Positions 23,955 through 34,689 of a DNA stretch of 64,000 bases are shown here, one piece after another. The notes under the pieces were generated by a model. The model searched no databases. It worked only from the letters and a program-made list of their open reading frames with translations, and was not told the DNA's origin. Position 1 is the first letter of the stretch. Each line of letters opens with the position of its first letter. The stretch comes from Antitrichia curtipendula (lineage: Eukaryota; Streptophyta; Bryopsida; Hypnales; Leucodontaceae). The DNA lies in NCBI GenBank assembly GCA_951230915.1, contig OX579641.1, positions 18,764,254-18,828,253 on the forward strand. The letters run 5' to 3'. The translations under genes were made by a program, and so were the position numbers.

Positions 23955-25370
23955 GAGAGACCCAAGTCTCCTAGTTAATTGCATCCTTGAAGAATAGACA
24001 AAGAAAACTATTTTTTCAGCATACTTGAATGTAATTAATATGTTTGTATTTTGTAGCTCACATTATAAGTTTTTGAAAACATTTTTAATTCACATAGTAG
24101 ATGCTAGCTTCTCAAAGCTTAGCTTCATCTAAAAAGATTCCCTTCAAGTTGTGTGGCACCATGGACATGCAATGGGAATACTACAATAGTAAAAAATGAG
24201 GAACAATTTTCACATATGGATCCATTTGGAACCACACTCTTCATATGCTTGGTGCTCCAAGGTATCATTTTTACAAGTAAAAATGGAAAATATTTTTTGG
24301 GGAAGTTGGTAGATGCATGTGAATGAAAAAACAAACTATAATTGTGTGCATTAGTAAGTATAATGAAATATTTCTTTATAGATTTTCAAAGGTGTAGGTT
24401 GCAAGAAACTATTCTAAGTGAAATTTTGAACTATATCAAGCACATTAAGAAAATATATTAATTGTATCAAAATGAAGTCCAAATTTGAGTTTAAATTAAA
24501 AGGAAGTTTATTTTAAAATGTACCATTTCAAAGCCACCACCTTCACTTTATTGTAACACGAATTGTTCATAACAATAGTAATGCTTATAGTGCCCCGTCC
24601 AATCCTACATAATGTTGCTCATTTTGCATATTCTACTTTGTTTAGTTTTCCGTCAAAGGATAGAAATTGATAAAGAAGGTTCACACCCTATCTAAAACCG
24701 CCATCATCACTCTATGTACATCTCCAAAATCTATATGTACCTATATTGAAGAAAAAATCCTAGAACATCCCCCCCCCCTTTGATCCCCCCCCTTTGGTCA
24801 TTTGTAACTTTTGCATACAATATCCAAATGTTACATTCTTTTGTGCATTTGGAACCTCCTTTCACTTGCCAACAAGAAAACATGGAAATTCAACTACTCA
24901 AAGAATAATAACTATGCATTAGTACAAGAAAAATGGCAGGTTTGGATGTCCCCACGTAATATCACAAAATATAAGTGGAAGATGGACAACACATATGATT
25001 TCGATTCCCCAATGTTTTCATCTATGTTAAAGATATTCTTTTCCATTTGCTCTCTTCCATCCGTGCCCATGATTTGAGTGTCAACGGCAAGTTTGTTTGA
25101 CAAAAACACATGGCATCCCAATAGCGGAACCAAACAACTGATTCATTTTGCGTTCCAAAAAAAGCAGCGGAAGAAAAGAAGGCCCCAATGGAGGATAGGA
25201 CCGGACAATGCCTGTTTGTCATCGAAGTCCACCTTCCACTCACCCCCATCATGCCATGAAAATAAGGGACGGAGACAAGTTCTCCTCTTCCCACATGAAC
25301 AACCCCTGTTTGTGTACTGTATTGCTGTCTTTTCCCTGCTGTTCTGTTCCATTCACCCCTTTGCCAGGAC
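23955..25370. other. Intergenic DNA
   Basis: AT-rich to about 25070, then mixed composition. A frame at 25078-25515 has no ATG start and no family features. Cytosine-rich runs occur at 24769-24792. Confidence 0.5.
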
Positions 25371-25860
25371 ACTAAATTCCTTGCACCTACAAAATTGCAC
25401 GACCAACTCTGGGACCCCCTTTTTTATTTATTTTTATCTTTATCGACAAAAGCAGACAAAACAACAGAAAATACTTCAAAAACGTCCGCGCACTCCAGTT
25501 TTAAGGGGAGGTTGAGTGCATAAGTTAAGGAGGTACTGCTGATTCACTGAAAAAGATTTGCCTGAAAAAGTCGGTCAGCCACCTATTGCCCTTCCTGTTC
25601 CTTACTTTTTTGTTTTGTTAGAAGAGCTTCAAGCACTGCGTCACTGAGGATGCCCATGGGCTTAGTTGTTTTTGTACTCTCCAGGGGACAAATGCTACGC
25701 CACTAACAGTAAATTCCGTGCACCTACAAATTAAATTGCGTGACCAAACTCTGAGGCTTTCACCAACAAATGTAAAGCTCACATGAAGAAAATATACTTG
25801 AAAATCTTCTGCAATTCAGTCCCGTATTGAGGTTGAGTGCATAAAATTAGTAGAATATGG
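25371..25860 (+). repeat. Direct repeat pair spaced about 335 bp
   Basis: Phrases in order in both copies: TAAATTCC(T/G)TGCACCTACAAA, then GACCAA(A)CTCTG, then ATACTT(C/G)AAAA, then GAGGTTGAGTGCATAA. Copy 1 is about 25371-25530 and copy 2 about 25708-25860. It is a local duplication with diverged middles. Function unknown. Confidence 0.75.
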
Positions 25861-26463
25861 TACATATACCTACAATCAACACTATCCAAAATAGGACACC
25901 TACATCCTGACTGAAAAGCGTCACAAAAATTTAAATATGCTGATTATACATATGTCGACTATCGAAACATGAGAATCATCCTTTGTCAAGCCTTTTGGCT
26001 TGGTTGCTTTGTATTGTCTATGCTGCAATGGATTTCCTTTTATTTCAAAAACAAAACAAATCAAAACAAAACATAAAAATCAAAATATGAGAATTTTTAA
26101 TGTTGATTTTTGGGACACCTAGAGATTGTACTTCGAAAACATTGATAACTTAGATCCATGTGTTTCAAGAAAACAAAACAAAAACATTGATAACTTATTC
26201 ATATGGAGTCCAAATAATGCATGCTAAACTGTGTCGGACTCCTCTTTCACTTCCCATCAAATAAGTACCCAATAAGGGAATTTTTTTTTTTTTTTTTTTG
26301 TCATAATACCCACTGCCCAGTTGTAATTAGTGTGGATGACAGGAGCGCCCTCCTTTAATGGGAGTACTACTACTGGTTCCCCTGCCAGCAAAACGCCGGT
26401 CACTCCAGTAACCAAGTTTGATTACTTTTTACTATTCTCCACTGAAGTTCCCATTTCCCACCC
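25861..26463. other. Intergenic DNA with a retroelement-like A-rich tail
   Basis: At about 25987-26075 the phrase GCAATGGATTTCCTTTTATT is followed by an A-rich AAAACAAAACAAAT-type tail, again like a truncated LINE 3' end. A T19-type run lies near 26280-26300. No gene. Confidence 0.45.
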
Positions 26464-26473
26464 CCCGAATAAC

Positions 26474-26710
26474 GGCCGGGGTGAACTGACCCCCTCGCTC
26501 GTCCTGCCAAAGTCCATCCAGGGGTGCACATAAAAAAAAGCCCCCTAGTTTGTGCCGTGTAAAATCTATTTTTTCTAGCCCCCCCCCCAGCTAATTTGGG
26601 GCCTCTGATTGCAAATATGAATTCAGAATTTGCAAAAAAATTCATGCATGGAAAATAAAAAATTTCAAAGTTTTCCCAGGGGTACGAGCGAGGGGGTCAG
26701 TTCACCCCGA
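26474..26710. mobile_element. MULE-like MITE copy D (237 bp) upstream of the Gln-rich gene
   Basis: The termini are perfect inverted repeats over 26 bp starting CGGGGTGAACTGACCCCC and continuing TCGCTCGT. Exact 10-bp flanking repeats CCCGAATAAC lie at 26464-26473 and 26711-26720. The interior matches copies A and C. It lies about 400 bp upstream of the predicted transcription start of the gene at 27-32 kb, so it could contribute to its promoter; that is inference only. Confidence 0.92.
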
Positions 26711-26957
26711 CCCGAATAACTGAGTCCCACACTCCCACTCAGTTCTTTAATTGTTTATTCCCCAAGGGACAACTGAACTGCCTCAAAATCTCTGACAGAA
26801 GAAGCGAAAAAGCAGGGCAAGGTAAGAAGTGAAAACAGGGCCCCAGGGAGGAAAAAGGGGCGAGAAGTGGACAAAACACCAGGTCAGTCAGTCAGTCATG
26901 AAGGGCGCCCCCCCTTTTGCAGGCCCATGCTGCACAAGACGGAGTGGCAGCTGCTGC

Positions 26958-26998
26958 TGGCCTGGCCTGCCTGCCTTGCCTGCCTGCCTGCCTGCCCA
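26958..26998 (+). repeat. (TGCC)n microsatellite
   Basis: Tandem CTGC/TGCC units with one interruption, in the promoter-proximal region of the next gene. Confidence 0.85.
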
Positions 26999-27070
26999 GA
27001 CTAAATACAAACTACTACCAGCCCTCCTCACGCCCCAGATAATGCAAACTTTGCTCATTGCCAACGTTTT

Positions 27071-27076
27071 TATATT
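27071..27076 (+). promoter_or_regulatory. Candidate TATA element and pyrimidine patch
   Basis: TATATT lies some 80 bp before a long CT-rich patch (27153-27199), a plant core-promoter Y-patch-like feature. Transcription would then start near 27100-27150. Inferred from position only. Confidence 0.35.
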
Positions 27077-27099
27077 CACAAGGCGAGAGGTACTTGTTC

Positions 27100-27284
27100 T
27101 TGGGCTCCTCCCCATCTCTCAAATCCCACCTACCCTTCCATCTACCACGCCATTCTTCTCTTCTCCTTCCCTTCTCCTCTCCTCTCCTCTCTCCTCTTCA
27201 GATCACGCGCAGATTGCGTTCTTCTTCTTGTAGCACAGCGTTGCAGGAAACAGCAGCAACAACAGCAGAAGCTGGGGATCCAGG
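27100..27284 (+). other. Non-coding first exon of the Gln-rich gene
   Basis: The stretch from about 27100 to the donor AGG|GTAAGA (GT at 27285-27286) has no ATG after about 27130. It ends in a strong donor matched by a good acceptor (TGATATGTGCAG, AG at 28836-28837). The implied leader intron is 27285-28837, 1553 bp. Long first introns in 5' leaders are common in plant regulatory genes. The 5' end of the exon is approximate. Confidence 0.55.
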
Positions 27285-28988
27285 GTAAGAGTGGAGCTCT
27301 AGTTGGGGTGGTTTTGATCTTGAGTGGCTTTGCAGGTGGTGACATGAGTTGCAGAAAGGTGTTGTGGCTGGGAGTTGGGTGGGTGTGCATCTGGCTGGAG
27401 GTTTGAGAGAGAAACAGTTGCGAGAGATTTGAAAGATTCGAGAGTTTGGGGAGTTTGGAGAGTTCTGGGAGGGTTGCAAGTTGAGAGCTTTTCAAGTTTT
27501 GAGAGTTTTGGGAGTTTTGAGTTGATGCTGTCTGTTCTTGTTTTGGTTAGTTTCATTGAGAGATTGGTTCCGATTTTCTGTGGGAGTTGGTCTTCGGGTT
27601 TCGGGGTGGGAGGCGTTTTTGTGGATTTGAGGTTCGGTGTAGTAACGACTTGGTAATGAACGTTTCTGTTTGGTGCGTTAGTGATTTAGTTCGGACGTTT
27701 TCTGAATTTGTGCAAGAGGATTCTGATGACTTTCGTGTGTAAAGATCCGCTAACGCTGAAAGCTTCTTGGAGAACGTGTAATTGGGTAGTTTTCGGGTTC
27801 ATCTGTGATCTTCGTTTCCTTCGTGGATGCCAAACCTGTAAATAACGAAATAGAGCTATCTTTTAGAGCGACGGAGGTATACTATGGAAGAAGCATCTGT
27901 CGTTTAGAAAGATGTAGAGGGGTTGAACTTACTCCAGGAAAATTCTATCAGGGCCTGTCGAAAGCTATCCTTCATCAGGAAGCAAACGGAAGCAAATGCC
28001 TTCAACTCGTTACATCGAACTGTGACTGATAATTTGTGGTATTAGTGAGGTGTCGCCTCTCTTTGCTGTACTGGTTTTGTGAATCTGGTAGGCGAAGCAA
28101 TCAGAATTGCTCTGGAACTGTGCACCTGTTTTCCTTGGAAAACTTGTTTTGGATCGTCACGCACTTTTTCGCTGTAGAAAACAGAGTTCTGAGAAGTCTT
28201 TTCTACCTCTAGGAAAGGAACATTGTTTTTTTTTCATTTCTCGAGTCGTGCTCACCTTTCGATTTCATGGCGGGTCTGCCACTTACTCTCAAAGTCTTAC
28301 GCCCGCAGTGCTTAGATTTATCTTAAAGCTTTTGGATACGACAGCATAGCTTAGTTGTCATTCGTTTAATATGTGAAGCTGTGACGGTGATCTTTGTGTT
28401 TCGTGGGCACGCTGTTTCTTGTGAGACACTAGGTGTAGATAACGTCCTCCGTGAATCACTTTGGAGTAGATCTGCAAGCCTCAAGAGCCCGGGTTTAAAT
28501 CTGGCAGTAGAATCGCTGTGGAATAGTACACCCTGTTTCTGTTTCCATAGAAAATCCGGTTCTGATAGACTCTACATTATTGTACCTTGAGAGACTCAGC
28601 CTCCCGAGAAAATTCAGTTCGTCACGCGCTCTAGTAAAGAATCAACAGAAAGTTACTCTTAAAGCGACCTTGATCAGAGTTGTGTGCGCACTTCGAGATC
28701 TGTGCGAGTAGACAGTATCTGCTGGTGGTGAACAGATCTGCTACTAGGCAAGTCTTTGGAGTGTTTTTAGATCGAGAAGGTGTACAGCAGTTGTTTCTGA
28801 ATTTGCCAACTCACTGTTCTTACCTTGATATGTGCAGGTTGTTCTAGTTGATTTCTTCCTCGCGATTCTTTGCTAGAAAACAGAAGAGAAGATCTGAAGG
28901 TAAAATCGCAAGGCCGAGCCTGGCCTCCTTCTTGGATTGTGTTTCCCTCGACTTGCCAGAGTACAGAAAAATTCGAACTGGAGGGAGG

Positions 28989-31314
28989 ATGACAATCCGA
29001 CCCGGACAGCCATCACGGAAGTCGCCCTCTGGAGTCTCCAAGTCCAGTTCTAAAGGTGATCATAGTTTAGATGCGTATTGTTGGCTAGAAAAACCATCAC
29101 TAGTAGTCTACATGTTGTAAGAAAGATGACATCCTGTTGTACTTCTTGCTCGCCTCTTCTTCACGTTTTGGTGAACACCTTATCCTGCTCCCGAATCTCA
29201 AAACTTCTCAATTTGGCCAGAATTTTTTACGAAAATAGAATCCTGTCTGGGAGATCTTCATTCTCGCCGTGAAAGTGGAGATACAGTGGTTAAATTCTTC
29301 TTACGGGGGAGAGAGTGATTAGAGAAGTTAGAATTAGGGAGTAAAAGCAAGTGGAAAGATTATCTCCCTAGATTTGATAGCGGTGGACGTTTCTTTCTTT
29401 ACAAGAGAAAGTGTCTCCCTTGCTTTTTTGTACCTGTTACTCATCAACAGTCGTGTGGTGTAGGTATGGACGTGGTAATGATGAACGATTTCGAGCAACG
29501 CCATCTCAACACCAAGAGCAGGTCTCACAGTCCATTTGGTCACATTGGGAGTCCCACCACGCCGTTAAACTTCGAGCAGCTCTTCCTCCAAGGCCAGCTT
29601 CCTCTGAGCAGCGAATTGTCTCAGCATGAGCAAGCCATGTTGCAAGCGCAGCTTCTCAATGGCATGCGAACCTCAGGTAATGGTCAGACCTGCGACCTCT
29701 TGTGGAAAATCCAGACTCTAATGATCGAGTCAGACGGAACTGGAGCTCTGAATTCAGAATAACAGATTTGCACACAAACCTCACAAGAAGAACTGTCCTC
29801 ATCACAATACGAACTACCATCATCACCATTTGAGATTGACTTGATTTAAGAGTTTTCTCGTTTGAGGTCGCCCAGACTCTGATTAGAATGCTTTTTCCAA
29901 CTCCTCAATGTTTCAAGATTCTTTCTCACAATTTTTCCTGTGATGATGCAGGCATGGCTCCCAAGCCGAAGCAGCAGTCTCATCAACCCTCCCTCGCCAT
30001 GCTGGATCAACTGAGACAAGCGTACAACAGAGGCGAGCAAGAACACGCCAACCAAGAGCAAGCCGAATGGAATGTGCGGGCCTTCGCAGGGCAACAACAC
30101 AGAGAGGAACCATCCACGGAGCCTTCCACCATCGCCCTTCTGCAGCAAAAGTTTGCCCAGATGGAGAGGCACAAAGCGGAGATGCAGAAATCCGCCAACC
30201 AACAACAGCAAGTGCAGATTTACCCTTCGCAATGGTCCATGTCGGTGCAGCAGCAGCAGCAGCAGCAGGTCTCCAACTCCATGCCCCCACCCCCTCCTCC
30301 CGTTTCTCACGAATCTCGTCATTTTGTACCCACGACTTCTGGTTTTTATTCCTTTCAACAACAGCAGCAGCCTCAAGTGATGGTTCCTCCGCCGAGTGAG
30401 GTCCCCGAGCAGTTCTATTCCGCCAAACAGGAGCTCAACTGGGGTTCCAGTCAAGAGTCTAGGCCCTCTGCTGGCTGGACGCTTGGAAACGAGATTGGAA
30501 CGAAGAACCCTTCTCTGATGTACATGCCGCCGAAGCAGCAGCAGCAGTTTCAGCATCAGGCACCGAAAGTGGTGGAGTATCAGCCTGCGTTGCAGCAGCA
30601 GCAGCACCACCACCGTGTGCCAGAATTTGCCGTTCCTCCCCAGCAAATTCCGTCGTTTAGTAGCTTTCAATTGAACGGCCCCCCTGCTCCGGAGATGGGG
30701 TTGCTGGGCTCTGTTGTGGTGTCTTCGAGGTGTGACAAGACGGGTGGACAGTCGGTGGAGTTTAAGAGCATGCCGGACCATTTCAGAAGTGATGACTCGG
30801 AAATGAGTTTAGATAATTTCTCAGGGCGCGTGGGGCCTCACCTCTCTCAATCAAATTTGTCTTCTCTTCCGAATGCGTCTCAGGTACCTACTTACTGCAT
30901 CCATCCTCCCTCACTTTGCAATTCCACTGCAGCATTTGGATAGGCTCTTTCCCACAACAATTTTGGCTTGGGTATCACTCGTACAATTTGTACTCTCTTG
31001 AATTTGGTTGCTTGGCCCCTGTATTTGGGAATCCGAACTTGAATTCGTTGGATTTCTTTTCTTTCCTTTTCTCATACGTGAATGGCGAATTCATTTATGT
31101 GCAGATTGCATTTGGGAACAGTTTCCACATGTTGCCGCAAAGCTCGAAATCGGCTTTCAGCACATTCACACGACAGAGCTCGAACTTGAACCCTGCAACC
31201 ATAACGACGGAGGCCGTCGTCACGAAAAGCTTGCTTTTCAACGACACCTACCGACGCAGTCAAGAAGTGCCAGACTTGATGCACGACGACGTGGACACGG
31301 AGCTTCACTTGTGA
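28989..31314 (+). CDS. Gln/Pro-rich protein of unknown function, 473 aa, four coding exons
   Basis: Coding exons are 28989-29055, 29464-29676, 29952-30883 and 31105-31314. All introns are GT-AG (AAAG|GTGATC/TGTAG|G, CTCAG|GTAATG/TGCAG|G, CTCAG|GTACCT/TGCAG|A), and phases 1, 1 and 0 join one frame without a stop. ATG 28989 is the first ATG in exon 2 (from 28838), and an in-frame TAG at 28845-28847 precedes it. The protein starts MTIRPGQPSRKSPSG. Residues 24-93 hold an acidic/hydrophobic stretch with PLNFEQLFLQGQLPLS. Exon 4 (95-404) is Gln-rich with a seven-Gln run at 193-199, a Pro run soon after, and a predicted helix with QKFAQMERHKAEMQK. The C-terminus ends DDVDTELHL. There are no signal peptide, membrane segments or known domain. 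Low-complexity Gln and Pro tracts suggest a nuclear or condensate-forming regulator, which is inference. I do not recognise the family. Confidence 0.8.
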
Positions 31315-32100
31315 GTACAAAGATTTTACAAACGAAGAACGGCGGATTGATTTGATTGAATTTCCGCCTCCGGTAGTGAGAGTGGGGGGAGGGATTTCTG
31401 AGAGTACAGACTTCTCCCTGCTCCTTGAGAGAGTTTCATAGCTGCAATTTTCACCTGATTTTGTGATGATTTTTCCTGCCTGCCTGCCTGCCTACCTGCT
31501 TGGGTTCTCATTACGGCACACAGCCATTTCACCCATGAAAGTACAACACCGAATCCCATGTACTGGAGGTGCAATCCCTTTTAGTTTCAAACCCTCTTTG
31601 GTTCCTGTTGAAATAGACCAAACGCTCTCTTCGTGTTCCATTTTACCCCTTTGGTCGCCCTATACTAGTGCTAATACAGTACCCCAGCTTCAGACCCCAT
31701 TTGAATGGAGAGAGAAAGCATCACAGGAGGGGTTTTCTAGATCTCAAGAGCAACGTTCAAAAATGCTCTCGTGTACATAAACCAACCAACCGTATATGCT
31801 GCTGCTGGCCAACTTTGTGTATGCATGGTCTCTTTGATGTGGAGAGCTTGCCAGCTTGAATTCCATCACCGTAGCGTAGGAATTACTCACTCTTGTTCAA
31901 AGCCCTTTGTACCATTCATGTGACTGATCAATTGAATGATAAAATTTTTGATCGAGACTATTATTATTATCACTTCTTCTTTCTTCCTCTTTTCTGTCCA
32001 CTGCTTGACCGACTAAGCTTCGATTTTTCATGCCAGTGTTTCTTTCGAAGTGGTTCTCTTGCTCCTTTTTTTCTTTCTTCTTCTATTACTTAAATCATTA
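31315..32100 (+). other. Probable 3' UTR of the Gln-rich gene
   Basis: Sequence after the TGA keeps the gene-like base composition up to about 32100 before the DNA becomes AT-rich. It includes a CCTG microsatellite (31479-31498) and candidate near-upstream elements such as AATGATAAAA near 31935. The exact polyadenylation site cannot be fixed. Confidence 0.35.
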
Positions 32101-34681
32101 GAACGGAGGAAAAGCTTGGAAGTCGAGTACAGTACACATCATGGGCGTAGTCTAGATCTTTTGGGTTTCGGGACTGCCACCACTTAGAGTGGGGTTGGCT
32201 TTCCGCCATCACCTGAAAGCCTGGAAAGTATGATCTACACGTATACGACTCATCCACAAGGGCTTTGATTGGACCATGGTGGTTGGGTTTGGGTTTTGCA
32301 ACTTCGGGTTGTCGAAGGCAGCTCTCACCCTAGCGGACTGTTCCTTTTGGTCTGAATTCTCTAGGAGAAGCATAAATGAGATTCCCCAAAAGTCTTCAGA
32401 GCTGGGAAAAAAGAGAGGCTACCAAACTGATGAAAAGCCTAACGTTATGGAAAATCTTTGGAGTGGGTGTCCTGGCTTTGGGTCACATGGCTTTCGTCCA
32501 CTCATCACTGGACAGTGTGTGTTTTGTCTTATTACCAGAAATTCCTCATGGCTTTACAGCAGGGAAAAGAAGGGCTGGTTTCGATCCTTCCTGGTGGTTT
32601 CTCTCGTGTGTTTTCAAAATCATTGGGTGTCAACCTAGACAGTCAAATTGCTCATGGGATATGTACTGTACTGTACTACTTATTATAGGCTCTGTCGTTT
32701 TGTTATTATGTAGGGAGAGACTGAAGGAGGTTATTACACCACACTATTATTAAAGAGTCTCTTGGGAGGGACTTTCTACTCATTACAATGTGTTAAAACA
32801 AAACTGGATGAACCCTAGAAGGACAATTTCGTCTTTCTATGCCATCTGGAAGTTTGGGTAGGATCATGAGTACCCAAGTTTGAACAAATCTTTGGGACAC
32901 AAGGTGTGGACATGTACATTGTCTGGTATAGTAATTTATTTATTTTTTTCCAATTGCGTGCCCAGATTTTGGGCAGTACAGGTAGAACCTCTCTAATTGC
33001 ATGAGGTAGAAGGACTACCCATTACCATGTAGGTACTTGGGAGAAGTAATTTTCCTGGGATTGAAAACTTTGAGAAAAGTCAATTGCAAAAAGCTTGAAG
33101 ACATTCTGACAAGAAATGAATTTTCTGTGATTTTTCAAAGCTAAAATGTTAAATTGGGAATAGACCCTTATTGAAGCATAAGCACCCAAATGCATTGCCA
33201 TCATGATAAAGATTGCAGTAATAGATGGGCCACTAATGCACTTGGGAGGATCTTGTAGGTGGTAGAATTGCGTGGATTGTAATATTAGGTAGTCCTACCT
33301 TTCTTTTTTGTACATAACTTGTAGAAATGGAGTTTGTAGGTGGGTCCAATTTGAAGGACATTCTTTGAAAATTAGTGTTGGAAGTTGACATCTGTTAGGA
33401 AGCCATTCATTACACCTCTTTGACATGCATAAACCTCTCCTAGTACATAGTTCCAACACCATGCACTAAAAAAGGTTCTACCTGTGTAACCTTTGGTTTG
33501 GGCACACCATCAAGAAAGAAAGAAAACATATTTTGGACAATTTGGGCATTGAGGGTTGGAAAAAAAATAGTATTCTGGACAATTTAGGCAATTAGGATCT
33601 AGAGGCACCCTAAAAGATTGAGGCACATTTTAGATAGAATTTGTGAAAAATTGTTACTTTTTAAGATAGTGATAAAAAGATTTAAAAGAAATTTGAAGTT
33701 CAATTTTATAAATTTTTACTAGATTACTATTGGAATGTGTAAAACTTTTTTCAGAAGCTATTATTGCACATATTGAAAGTTATAACATTTGAAGTGAGAA
33801 GGAAAAGTTTTTATTCAACGTTGTTGACAAGACCAATAGACTTTAACTTCTTTTAGAGTTTTTGACATTTGCATCTTATATTATATAAATTAGATACTTG
33901 CCAAATTTTAGAATTAGAGGAGTAGTTTTGCATGTGTTGTCCAAAGCTACCTAAGATGCTTGAAAATTTCAATGTAGTATAACTTTTGATTTGGGCACCT
34001 AATTGGAAAAATAAACTGCATTTATATGCACCAGGTAAAGTAAACATGTCTATGACAGGCAAATCTCCCATGATAGGCACCTATGGAACTTTCCATCATA
34101 GTCTAATATTAATTCATGATAGACTTTTCCTAATAATTGGGATTAGGACTACATTACATTGATCTATGGCCATAATTAAAGCCTTGGAAGATGGTCATGG
34201 AGTTATTAGTGACTGTCATAGGACACTTACACCTTCCTAGTGTAAATTGGTAGTAAAAAGTTATTTTTTTATTCCTTCAATGTCATGTCCATGATAGGAA
34301 ATCTTCTAGCCATGTTAGAAAATGTTGTGAGTGATTTAGGTGACAGGATGACCATCATGGAAACACTTTTCTGCTGATTTGGGATAGTCTACAGACTCAT
34401 TTGGGCCAATTGGACATCACACTTCAAAAATTCATTAAAAATTCATACTTTGTCCAAAAAATAAAATTCCAGTTGCTTCCTTCATTTCTCACATTTGTCT
34501 TTGTATGAAAAAAAAATCTAAATTTTTTTGGTAATGACGACAGGACATTTTAGTTGTTTTGCCTATCATAGGCAAGTTTACCTTACATGTTCACATCTTG
34601 TGTCAAAATTTTGTGAACATTTTACCAAAATTGACCTAAGATCTCTTATGTATGGTGAACAGTCTGTGACTTGGTCCTTTA
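32101..34681. other. Intergenic DNA after the gene
   Basis: Two overlapping ATG frames (32276-32638, 120 codons; 32376-32753, 125 codons) occur, but neither has family features or splice context. The rest is AT-rich. From about 33500 it has transposon-like AT-rich texture leading to the TTAA-type right terminus at 34685. Confidence 0.4.
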
Positions 34682-34685
34682 GGGG
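34650..34685. mobile_element. Right terminus of a TTAA-family transposon, copy 6
   Basis: TTGGTCCTTTAGGGG is followed by TTAA at 34686-34689, matching the 14-bp family terminus with one change at its inner end. A partner left end was not found upstream, so the element is truncated or too diverged to delimit. Confidence 0.6.
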
Positions 34686-34689
34686 TTAA

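Noticed and set aside
25078..25515. 145-codon + strand frame
   Set aside because: It starts at GTG, lies across the first unit of a direct repeat that is not coding in its second unit, and ends in low-complexity sequence.
28838..28899. Shorter leader exon ending at GT 28900-28901
   Set aside because: Using this donor would remove the ATG at 28989, whose exon joins the next one in phase. It could be an alternative splice form but is not needed.
29846..30781. 311-codon open frame on the - strand
   Set aside because: It is the antisense shadow of the Gln-rich exon 4; CAG/CTG tracts keep the opposite strand open. No family features and no splice context.
32276..32753. Two overlapping ATG frames of 120 and 125 codons after the Gln-rich gene
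   Set aside because: Two different frames are open over the same DNA with no domain, and hydrophobic segments look accidental. They could only be kept with transcript or conservation evidence.
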